A DNA stretch of 12,217 nucleotides, from NCBI GenBank assembly GCA_964370765.1, contig CAYJKW010000067.1:1-12217 (forward strand), in the 5' to 3' direction. The stretch comes from CAYJBH01 sp964370765. Its GTDB lineage: Bacteria > Bacillota > Clostridia > Oscillospirales > Ruminococcaceae. Shown piece by piece: positions 1 to 6,669 of this stretch (its first letter is position 1; every line of letters begins with the position of its first letter). The position numbers and the translations under genes were made by a program. The notes beneath the pieces were generated by a model that saw only the letters and a program-made list of their open reading frames with translations, ran no database searches and had not been told where the DNA came from.

Positions 1-554
1 TCGTAAACATTAAGTGTAGTTGCCATTGTTGTCTTTGCAGAGTCAATGTTGCTTGTGCTCTTTACAAGTGTTTTCTGTAAATCAGCGGTAACAATAAGAG
101 GTTTTCTTGTTGCACCAAGTGCTGATAGCATCTCAACAACTGATTTTGTCTTGTACTCGTTGATACCATAATCATCAACTATAACAAGGTTTTTGCTTGC
201 AACCTTCTCAGATAGTGCCGAGAATAGCGCAAGACGCTTTTGTTGCTTGTTAATGCGATAGCTGTAATCTCTTGGCTTTGGACCAAGTGCAACACCACCG
301 TGTGTCCACTGTGGGCTTCGTGTACTACCCTGACGTGCACGGCCTGTACCTTTTTGTCTCCAAGGCTTTCTACCACCACCGGAAACCTCTGCTCTTGTTT
401 TAGTACTCTGTGTGCCTGTACGCTGGTTAGCCAAGAAGTTAACTATTGCTGAGTGTAAAGCAACTGCATTCGGCTCAATACCAAAAATGGAATCGGAAAG
501 TTCAATCTCACTGACCTTCTTGCCTTTGTTATCGACTACGTCAAATTTCGCCAT
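1..554 (-). CDS. rplD: 50S ribosomal protein L4 (3' end outside window)
   Basis: Primary 23S rRNA-binding protein of the large subunit, with a long internal loop lining the peptide exit tunnel. About 184 codons are present of a family length near 207; the C-terminus runs off the left edge. The translation starts MAKFDVVDNKGKKVSEIELS and carries the L4 signature at about residues 59-76 (GGGRKPWRQKGTGRARQGS) followed by PQW and GPKPRDYSYR, so the identification is secure. The ATG at 554 is preceded by a strong GGAGGAG site (about 558-565). The gene follows rplC after a 17-base gap and belongs to the S10 operon. In gamma-proteobacteria L4 represses its own operon through the rpsJ leader; whether that happens here is unknown, but this operon does have a long leader. 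Confidence 0.97.
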   Translation of the reverse strand, partial: MAKFDVVDNKGKKVSEIELSDSIFGIEPNAVALHSAIVNFLANQRTGTQSTKTRAEVSGGGRKPWRQKGTGRARQGSTRSPQWTHGGVALGPKPRDYSYRINKQQKRLALFSALSEKVASKNLVIVDDYGINEYKTKSVVEMLSALGATRKPLIVTADLQKTLVKSTSNIDSAKTTMATTLNVY

Positions 555-571
555 GTTATCTCCTCCCCCTC

Positions 572-1204
572 TTATGCCTTGACGCTGTCGGTGAGGCAAA
601 CTATTGAACCTTTAGCCCCTGGAACAGCGCCCTTCACGGCGATGAGATTATTTTCTGTATCTATCTTTGCGATTACGAGATTTTGAACTGTAACCCTTTC
701 GCTACCAAGGTGACCCGGTAGTTTTTTGCCCTTCATTACACGAGAAGGTGTAGAACAAGCACCCATGGAACCTGCATGACGCCAAACCGGACCAGTACCG
801 TGAGACTCACGTAGTGTATGTCCGTTAAAACGCTTTACTGTACCTGCAAAACCTTTACCTTTGCTTACGCCTACAGCATCAATGTGGTCGCCTACTTCGA
901 ATGCATCTGCCTTGATGATATCGCCAACGTTTAGTTCAGAGATGTCATTAAAGCGGAACTCGCGAAGTGTTTTCTTTGGTGCTACATCATTTTTTGCAAA
1001 ATGACCTTTGTCGGGTTTATTAAGACGCTTAACAGATACCTCGCCAAAACCGAGCTGTACTGCCTCGTAACCATCTGTCTCTATTGTTTTCTTTTGTACA
1101 ACAGTGCAGGGACCTGCCTCGATGACTGTAACTGGAACAACCTTGCCGTTCTCATCGAATATCTGTGTCATACCGACCTTCTTGCCGATAATTCCCTTTT
1201 TCAT
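572..1204 (-). CDS. rplC: 50S ribosomal protein L3
   Basis: Large-subunit protein that binds 23S rRNA early in assembly and reaches toward the peptidyl transferase centre. The product is 210 residues, the normal size. It begins MKKGIIGKKVGMTQIFDENG, typical of bacterial L3, and holds the conserved central block SKGKGFAGTVKRFNGH followed by HGTGPVWRHAGSMGACSTPSRV, then KGKKLPGHLG and VTVQNL. The HGTGPVWRHAGSMGAC form resembles L3 of Clostridia more than of Bacillus. The ATG at 1204 has an AAAGGAGGAATT site at about 1211-1222. It lies between rpsJ (66-base gap) and rplD (17-base gap) in the standard S10-operon order and should be co-transcribed with both. Confidence 0.98.
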   Translation of the reverse strand: MKKGIIGKKVGMTQIFDENGKVVPVTVIEAGPCTVVQKKTIETDGYEAVQLGFGEVSVKRLNKPDKGHFAKNDVAPKKTLREFRFNDISELNVGDIIKADAFEVGDHIDAVGVSKGKGFAGTVKRFNGHTLRESHGTGPVWRHAGSMGACSTPSRVMKGKKLPGHLGSERVTVQNLVIAKIDTENNLIAVKGAVPGAKGSIVCLTDSVKA

Positions 1205-1270
1205 ATGGATAATTCCTCCTTTAAGTTATTGGTTGACCTTACGACCAACATGACCGGTGGAAGACAAATA

Positions 1271-1582
1271 TTAAAGTTTAATCTCAATATCTACGCCTGC
1301 CGGAAGTTGTAGACCCATCAAAGCTTCAATTGTCTTCTGTGAAGGTTTGAGAATATCTATCAAACGCTTGTGTGTTCTGTTCTCGAACTGCTCACGGGAA
1401 TCTTTGTATTTGTGAACCGCACGAAGGATTGTAACAATCTCCTTGTCTGTCGGGAGTGGGATAGGTCCGCAAACCCTTGCGCCTGTACGTCTTGCGGTTT
1501 CTACAATTTTTTCCGCTGATGTGTCAATTAAGCTATGGTCGTAGCTTTTTAGACGTACTCTAATTTTTTCTTTTGCCGCCAT
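1271..1582 (-). CDS. rpsJ: 30S ribosomal protein S10 (NusE)
   Basis: Small-subunit head protein that also acts as NusE in transcription antitermination. The 103-residue product is canonical in length and sequence: IRVRLKSYDHSLID near the start, RTGARVCGPIPLPT in the middle (the loop contacting NusB and 16S rRNA) and THKRLIDILKPSQKT toward the end. The ATG at 1582 follows an AGGAGG site at about 1588-1594. It is the first gene of the S10 operon here. No tuf gene stands directly upstream, as is common in Firmicutes; instead a diguanylate cyclase gene ends 357 bases before it. Transcription probably starts from the promoter at 1873-1901. Confidence 0.98.
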   Translation of the reverse strand: MAAKEKIRVRLKSYDHSLIDTSAEKIVETARRTGARVCGPIPLPTDKEIVTILRAVHKYKDSREQFENRTHKRLIDILKPSQKTIEALMGLQLPAGVDIEIKL

Positions 1583-1866
1583 TAAACTGCCTCCTGTAAT
1601 TAATTGATGACAATTTCTTTACAAGCCGCCTTGCGTTTCATGATTTTCCACAGTAAAAACCGACCAACCAACCCCTGTTAGTTGTATCGGCGAAACATTA
1701 AGGCAAAGTTAGCGTTACCGCCGTAGCCAGAGGGAGAGCTTAAATTACTTATTATATACAACATAAACGGCATATAATCGTTCAATTCTTTTGTGCTGTC
1801 CATACACTCTTTGCAAAGTATGTCCTATCGCCTTACTACGAAATACCTAATGTATTCGCAGTCGCA
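1583..1866 (-). promoter_or_regulatory. Long structured 5' leader of the S10 operon
   Basis: This stretch without a gene lies between the predicted transcription start (near 1866) and the rpsJ start codon, giving a leader of about 285 nt. I see two helices that can stack: 1681-1687 pairs with 1756-1762 (GTTGTAT with ATACAAC), and the adjoining 1688-1692 pairs with 1719-1723 (CGGCG with CGCCG). A further imperfect stem of about 8 bp lies at about 1838-1862. In E. coli L4 represses its operon through such an rpsJ leader, but I do not recognise this RNA as a named family. There is no obvious intrinsic terminator with a U-run before rpsJ, so control, if any, would more likely act on translation. 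The regulatory role is inference. Confidence 0.5.
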
Positions 1867-1872
1867 ATGGTT

Positions 1873-1901
1873 ATTATACTACACCGTGATAAAAAATGCA
1901 A
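1873..1901 (-). promoter_or_regulatory. Sigma-A-type promoter of the S10 operon
   Basis: Read on the minus strand, TTGCAT (1901-1896), a 17-base spacer and a perfect TATAAT (1878-1873) form a near-consensus housekeeping promoter. It sits 39 bases beyond the stop codon of the upstream diguanylate cyclase and points at rpsJ. Predicted start near 1866. Confidence 0.8.
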
Positions 1902-1939
1902 GTGTTTTAGCAAAGTTTTTTCTTTTTTTTACAAATATA

Positions 1940-3559
1940 TTACGGTTTCTCCTTCTGCATGTTATTGTTATATATTTTAAAGGTGTTTTTGCCACCTTTT
2001 TTTGCATTATACATAGCAATATCAGCCTTATCAAACAAGGACTCAAAGCTATCTGCGTCATTAGGATTTAATGCAACACCAACACTCGATGAAACTGTAA
2101 CGCTCTGCTTATCCTCCATATGATATGTTTTATGCAATGATTTACAGATTGCATCAGCCCTGCGAATAATAATATTACTCTCGTTGACGTTCTTTACATA
2201 TACCAAAAATTCATCTCCGCCAATACGTCCAATTATATCATTTTCTCTGAATATTTCGTTAAGCTTGTCATTCACTTCGCACAGAACTCTATCGCCGTAG
2301 CTATGTCCATATGTGTCATTTATCGCTTTAAAATTGTCAAGGTCTATCATCATCATCACACCAACCCTACCAGATGTGATATGCTCGTTAATCATTGCCT
2401 CTACTGTACTTTTATTGTAGGCCCCTACCAACGGATCTCTCTCTGATTTATATTTCAGCTCCAGCTCGGCTATTTTTTCCAGATGGTTATTTATAAAGGT
2501 TACTATAGCAATATATCTGTTTGTTTCCACATCCAACTCTATATTAACATTTACATTGTACCATTCAAACCGATTTTCATCCTTCCTTATTCTCGCATCA
2601 AAGTCAAATTCAGAATCGCCCTTCTCAATGCACCTTTCAATGTTGTCCAAACTCAGGTTATTTCTAGCTTCATTCTTATCATCTTTATGGAAGGTAGTTT
2701 GTATATTTCCACTTATATATTCTGTATATGATACTCCTGTAAGACTTTCTTTTGCACAACCATTAACATTAACATATACTATTTTATCCTCTTCGCAGTC
2801 AATCTCAATAGTGGTATCGGAATTACTAAGCATGGCATTACGATAAATCTGTTCCCTGGCTAATCGGTTTTGTAACTTTTCCTTTTTTTCGTTTAGCATC
2901 TCAAATCCGATTAGCATAAACACACCTGTATAGACGACAAACATCCATGAAATTGCACTTGCTATCTGTTGAATAGCCATCTGGGTAGAATGGCTGTCAA
3001 GATTGTAGACTGCGCCTGTAAGCATAAGTCGAACACATGCAGTTGCCATAAACGCAAGAAATAGAACCATTCGATCTCCGCTTTGATTCATCATTTTAAA
3101 GAAAGCGTCAGGAATAATGATAAAAAGCAGAAACATTGCAAGTGTACATAAAACCGATGTAACTAAAAGGGTGTTCCAGTATATCGCTGGATTTATAGCT
3201 ACATCAATATTATCTATCCCTTGTATAAGCTGATAGGTAGATGTAATTATATTTCTTAATGCCATCACATGTACAGGCAAGGCCAACCCACATGAAATTT
3301 TTACAATAGTATCAGCCTTAAATAGTAAACATGTCTCTACTGCATAGACGACAGCTAACAGTAGATAGACAACCGGGGCATTATCAGAAAAACATAAAAA
3401 AGCAAAACTAAACAGCGCACAGTTAATAACTGCAACAATGTTAGAATTACGATGGCTTGCTGATTTTGGATCGACTATCTTTCCAATAAAGCTAAATAAA
3501 ATTAGATTTTGAATTAAAAAAGATATGCAAAACGGTATCATCCAAACTGTTACCGCCAT
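1940..3559 (-). CDS. Membrane diguanylate cyclase, 7TM-like + PAS-like + GGDEF
   Basis: Predicted to make cyclic-di-GMP from two GTP at the inner face of the membrane. From the ATG at 3559 the product has 539 residues. About seven hydrophobic segments fill residues 1-220, followed by a short charged helix, a PAS-like region (about 246-360) and a GGDEF domain (about 365-530). The domain shows DPLVGAYNK, MIDLDNFKAINDTYGHSYGD and GGDEF at 447-451. REND (438-441) sits five residues before GGDEF, matching the RxxD inhibitory I-site, so an active, product-inhibited enzyme is expected. An in-frame TTG at 3571 extends it by four codons, but the ATG has a well-placed GGAGGG, so I prefer the ATG. The gene begins 16 bases after copZ and is apparently the last gene of the copper operon. 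No clear terminator follows. The input signal is unknown. Confidence 0.9.
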   Translation of the reverse strand: MAVTVWMIPFCISFLIQNLILFSFIGKIVDPKSASHRNSNIVAVINCALFSFAFLCFSDNAPVVYLLLAVVYAVETCLLFKADTIVKISCGLALPVHVMALRNIITSTYQLIQGIDNIDVAINPAIYWNTLLVTSVLCTLAMFLLFIIIPDAFFKMMNQSGDRMVLFLAFMATACVRLMLTGAVYNLDSHSTQMAIQQIASAISWMFVVYTGVFMLIGFEMLNEKKEKLQNRLAREQIYRNAMLSNSDTTIEIDCEEDKIVYVNVNGCAKESLTGVSYTEYISGNIQTTFHKDDKNEARNNLSLDNIERCIEKGDSEFDFDARIRKDENRFEWYNVNVNIELDVETNRYIAIVTFINNHLEKIAELELKYKSERDPLVGAYNKSTVEAMINEHITSGRVGVMMMIDLDNFKAINDTYGHSYGDRVLCEVNDKLNEIFRENDIIGRIGGDEFLVYVKNVNESNIIIRRADAICKSLHKTYHMEDKQSVTVSSSVGVALNPNDADSFESLFDKADIAMYNAKKGGKNTFKIYNNNMQKEKP

Positions 3560-3575
3560 TTCACCCTCCAACCTA

Positions 3576-3794
3576 TCAATCGGAAACCTGTTTAATCTCG
3601 GCTACATCATAGCCTTGATCTTCTATAGCGTCTTTCAAAACCTTTGATTCGATATCCCCACATGTAATAAGCACGCGTTTTGTTGATAGCTCTACCTTAA
3701 TATCGCTGACTGTCTGCAATGCCATCACAGCGTCTGTCACCGCTTTTTCACAGTGCGAACAGGACATCCCCTCTACAATTAAGTCGTATTTCAT
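3576..3794 (-). CDS. copZ: Copper chaperone, heavy-metal-associated domain
   Basis: A 72-residue cytosolic protein made of a single HMA domain (ferredoxin-like fold). The metal site GMSCSHC occupies residues 9-15, with the two cysteines at 12 and 15; the MxCxxC arrangement binds Cu+ in CopZ and Atx1 proteins. The CopZ family delivers Cu+ to CopA. The ATG at 3794 has an AAGGGGA site just upstream, and the gene begins 12 bases after the copA stop, so the two are surely co-transcribed. The middle Ser-His, rather than the more common Ala/Gly-Asn/Ser, is a minor variant. The symbol rests on the domain plus the copA context; a general metal-binding HMA protein is the only realistic alternative. Confidence 0.9.
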   Translation of the reverse strand: MKYDLIVEGMSCSHCEKAVTDAVMALQTVSDIKVELSTKRVLITCGDIESKVLKDAIEDQGYDVAEIKQVSD

Positions 3795-3806
3795 ATTATT
3801 TCCCCT

Positions 3807-6038
3807 TTATTTAAAAGCTTTAAAGTTTCTTAATCTAAGTGCATTTGTAACAACCGACACCGATGATAGGCTCATAGCCGCAGCAGCAAACATAGGGTTT
3901 AATAAAGGTCCCCCTAATAAATACAATACCCCTGCAGCGATAGGTATTCCGGCAACATTATATGCAAAGGCCCAAAAAAGATTTTGCTTAATATTATTCA
4001 TTGTTCTTCGTGATAGGCTTATCGTAGTAGCTACGTCTATTAGGTCATTGCTTATTAGAACAATATCAGCACTTTCCATAGCAACATCCGTTCCACTTCC
4101 TACTGCTATCCCCACATCAGCACCTACTAAGGCCGGCGCATCATTTATTCCATCGCCTACCATCGCAACCTTCAAGCCTTGAGTTTGTAGTGTCCTTATC
4201 TCCTCTGATTTGTCCTGTGGTAGTACCTCCGATATTACCTTTTTAACTCCAACCTGCTTTGCTATTGCAGCGGCAGTATTTTTGTTGTCACCGGTAATCA
4301 TCACTACATCTTTCCCCATAGACTTTAGTAGCTCGATTGCCTTAGCACTACTTTGCTTAACTGTATCTGCAACTGCAATCACACCTGCCGGTTTTGAATC
4401 AATAGCAATATACATAGCTGTTTTTCCCTCAAGTGACAGCTTTTCACCTACCTGCTTAAACTCATCGGTATTAACAGTAAACTGATCCATTAACCTTTCG
4501 TTACCGATTAAAATCTGCATCTCAGCTATTTTAGCATCAATTCCATACCCAGTCAAGGCTTCAAAGGCAGAAACTTGTGAAAGTTTTAACAAATTGTTTT
4601 TTGCATGTGTTACAATCGCATCCCCAAGGGGGTGTTCACTCATAGCCTCTGCTGATGCTGCAAGCTGAAGTAGCTGTTCTTGTTTAAACCCTTCAAACGC
4701 AATTATATCTGTCACATCAGGCTTGCCCTGCGTTACAGTACCGGTCTTATCCAATACCACTACATCAATAGAACAAGCTGTTTCAAGTGCTTCGCCACTT
4801 TTTATAAGAATACCATTCTCTGCACCTTTACCTGTTGCAACCATAATAGCAGTAGGGGTAGCAAGTCCAAGCGCACAGGGGCAAGCAATAACTAAAACTG
4901 AGATAAAAATTGTTAGGGAAAATGTTACATCTTTGCTAAATAGATACCAACAAGAGGCCGCAACTATTGCTATTATAATAACTATAGGCACAAAATAACC
5001 CGATACGGTATCGGCAATCTTTGCAATTGGAGCTTTACTGCCCTGCGCTTGTTCTATAAGCTTGATTATTCCGGATAGTACGGTATCCTCTCCTACACCT
5101 GTTGCACGAAACCTAACAGATCCGTTTTGATTGATGGATGCGGCATATAGCTTTTCCCCTTCAATTTTCTCTACCGGTATACTCTCCCCTGTAAGCATCG
5201 ATTCGTCTACAGAGGTGGTTCCCTGAACTACTACTCCATCCACAGGAATCGCAGAGCCCGGCTTAACAAGCAAGATATCCCCTACCATAACTTTCTCTAC
5301 AGGTATTTCTATCTCCTCGTCACCCTTAATAACTATTGCTGTTTTAGGGGCAAGACCCATCAAGCGTTTTATCGCCTCTCCTGTACGAAGTTTAGAACCT
5401 GACTCAAGGTATTTACCTAACATTATTAAGGCTATTATAACCGCCGATGATTCAAAATATAAGTCATGGGTCGCATGCATATCACCTTGTGTTATCCTAT
5501 AGGTAGAGTATAGGCTGTACAAGAACGCTGCAGATGTTCCTAACGCAACAAGGCTATCCATATTAGGGGAACCTCTAAAAAGTGACTTAAAGCCAATAAC
5601 ATAGAAGCTGTAACCGGCTAACATTACAGGTATTGTAAGTGCTAACTGTAATATTGCAAAGGATATTCCGTTTTGCGGTGAGATAAACGTTGGCAAAGTA
5701 ACTGTTCCAAACGAAATCATCGGCGCCATCGCTATGTATAGCAATGGTGCTGCAAATAGAATTGCGATAATAAGTCTTATCTTCAGTATTTTATTTTCAT
5801 ATTCCTTAACCTGTTTTCGTTCCTCCTTTTTTTGCGATAATTCGAAGAAACCGAAACCCAGTCTTTGGATTACACCTTTTACCGCATCATCCATATCGTC
5901 ATTTGAGCTATACGTCAATGTCTCGGTAGCAAGGTTTACCGATGCATAGTCTACCCCATCTAGGCGCCCCACCATCTTTTCAATACGTGACGAGCAGGAG
6001 GCGCAGGTCATTCCGGTAATACCAAGTCTTTTTTCCAT
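3807..6038 (-). CDS. copA: Cu+-exporting P1B-type ATPase
   Basis: Pumps Cu+ out of the cytosol using ATP. The 743-residue product has one N-terminal HMA domain (GMTCASC, residues 9-15), membrane helices, the actuator motif TGES (283-286), the transmembrane metal site CPC (386-388), the phosphorylated aspartate in DKTGT (430-434), the HP dipeptide of the nucleotide domain (469-470), TGD (582-584) and GDGINDAP (628-635). YN (693-694) and MSLSS (722-726) in the last helices, with CPC, mark the Cu+/Ag+ subgroup (P1B-1) rather than Zn/Cd pumps. The length is normal for a single-HMA CopA. The ATG at 6038 follows GAGGGAAG. It lies 15 bases after the flavodoxin gene and 12 before copZ, in one operon. 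Confidence 0.96.
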   Translation of the reverse strand: MEKRLGITGMTCASCSSRIEKMVGRLDGVDYASVNLATETLTYSSNDDMDDAVKGVIQRLGFGFFELSQKKEERKQVKEYENKILKIRLIIAILFAAPLLYIAMAPMISFGTVTLPTFISPQNGISFAILQLALTIPVMLAGYSFYVIGFKSLFRGSPNMDSLVALGTSAAFLYSLYSTYRITQGDMHATHDLYFESSAVIIALIMLGKYLESGSKLRTGEAIKRLMGLAPKTAIVIKGDEEIEIPVEKVMVGDILLVKPGSAIPVDGVVVQGTTSVDESMLTGESIPVEKIEGEKLYAASINQNGSVRFRATGVGEDTVLSGIIKLIEQAQGSKAPIAKIADTVSGYFVPIVIIIAIVAASCWYLFSKDVTFSLTIFISVLVIACPCALGLATPTAIMVATGKGAENGILIKSGEALETACSIDVVVLDKTGTVTQGKPDVTDIIAFEGFKQEQLLQLAASAEAMSEHPLGDAIVTHAKNNLLKLSQVSAFEALTGYGIDAKIAEMQILIGNERLMDQFTVNTDEFKQVGEKLSLEGKTAMYIAIDSKPAGVIAVADTVKQSSAKAIELLKSMGKDVVMITGDNKNTAAAIAKQVGVKKVISEVLPQDKSEEIRTLQTQGLKVAMVGDGINDAPALVGADVGIAVGSGTDVAMESADIVLISNDLIDVATTISLSRRTMNNIKQNLFWAFAYNVAGIPIAAGVLYLLGGPLLNPMFAAAAMSLSSVSVVTNALRLRNFKAFK

Positions 6039-6053
6039 TATTATACTTCCCTC

Positions 6054-6515
6054 TCAAAGTTTAATTGTGCCTATCCAATCAGAAACACTCGATTGTTTTT
6101 TTACATCAGCCATAGAAAAATTTTTTGATCCAATCACATTGCTTTTTGAAAGTTTATCCTTTATCCCTTTCAGCGATCCTGAACCAGCTAATCCGGCGCT
6201 GGTAGAAAATAAAAATACTTCCTTTTTTTCTAACATGCCTTGCTCAAAAACAACGTTAAGTGGAGCTGCATAACCAAATGCCCAGATAGGCGTCCCTAAC
6301 CATATTCTACCGTACTGCTCTAATGACGGGAGTTCTTTTATGGCTGGCGAAACCCCTTTTTTGGTTTCTACCACACCTTTTGAAAAGGCTGTAGACTTTG
6401 TGTAGGGTTCTATCATTTCTATTTCAATTATATCACAGTTTCTTTTTGATGCAATCGCCTGCGCAACCTTTTTTGTAACTCCTGAGAGGGAATAATATAA
6501 TACAACCTCTTTCAT
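6054..6515 (-). CDS. Flavodoxin-like FMN protein
   Basis: A small soluble electron carrier or FMN-dependent reductase of the flavodoxin fold, 153 residues from the ATG at 6515. The start MKEVVLYYSLSGVTKKVA matches the phosphate-binding loop after the first beta strand (Y-S-x-S/T-G-x-T). IWLGTPIWAFGYAAP (about residues 69-83) fits the second FMN loop of the flavodoxin_4-like group, and FLFSTSAG marks the next strand and loop. An upstream in-frame ATG at 6551 would add 12 residues, but the ATG at 6515 has a perfect AAGGAGGAG site (6518-6526), so it is preferred. It is the first gene of the operon, 15 bases before copA. Flavodoxins are not standard copper-efflux partners; a role in copper redox chemistry is only inference. 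Confidence 0.85.
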   Translation of the reverse strand: MKEVVLYYSLSGVTKKVAQAIASKRNCDIIEIEMIEPYTKSTAFSKGVVETKKGVSPAIKELPSLEQYGRIWLGTPIWAFGYAAPLNVVFEQGMLEKKEVFLFSTSAGLAGSGSLKGIKDKLSKSNVIGSKNFSMADVKKQSSVSDWIGTIKL

Positions 6516-6542
6516 AACTCCTCCTTGTTCTATATATATTAT

Positions 6543-6571
6543 ATGGTACATTATTTATCTGCATTAGTCAA
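6543..6571 (-). promoter_or_regulatory. Probable promoter of the flavodoxin-copA-copZ-GGDEF operon
   Basis: On the minus strand TTGACT (6571-6566) is followed after 17 bases by TACCAT (6548-6543). A perfect TATAAT lies at 6543-6538, but its spacer of 22 bases is too long for this -35. Start near 6536 would give a short leader of about 20 nt. Upstream, GGTA-TT-TACC at 6578-6587 is a small dyad that could be part of an operator; I see no recognisable CopY box (TACAnnTGTA). Confidence 0.5.
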
Positions 6572-6598
6572 TATCTGGGTATTTACCAACATAAAAAC

Positions 6599-6626
6599 TT
6601 GACATTTTTAAAAATTATGATACTTT
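6599..6626 (+). promoter_or_regulatory. Probable promoter of the MATE gene
   Basis: A perfect TTGACA (6599-6604) is followed after 16 bases by TACTTT (6621-6626), a weak -10. TATTAA at 6626-6631 is a poorer alternative because of its 21-base spacer. It points to the MATE gene at 6670 and is back to back with the copper-operon promoter; the two -35 elements are about 28 bases apart. Confidence 0.45.
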
Positions 6627-6669
6627 ATTAATAAGGGGCTTTCAGCAATTATAGGAAAGGGGTTGTCAC

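Noticed and set aside
1751..1756. Second minus-strand TATAAT within the rpsJ leader
   Set aside because: No -35 element at a suitable distance: TTGAAC at 1785-1780 gives a 23-base spacer. It also lies next to the proposed long-range helix.
1979..2003. Plus-strand hairpin AAAGGTG / CACCTTT followed by T's
   Set aside because: It lies within the conserved KKGGKNTF end of the GGDEF domain and no plus-strand gene precedes it. On the minus strand it lacks a T-run, so it cannot end the GGDEF transcript.
3560..3571. TTG start giving four extra residues to the first GGDEF protein
   Set aside because: The following ATG has GGAGGG at the right distance while the TTG has no proper binding site.
4680..4998. 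Plus-strand open frames opposite copA
   Set aside because: The copA frame on the other strand is fully conserved; these are antisense shadows without binding sites or recognisable products.
6516..6551. Upstream ATG for the flavodoxin gene
   Set aside because: It would place the AAGGAGGAG site inside the gene and lies upstream of the likely transcription start; the family begins at MKEVVLYYS.
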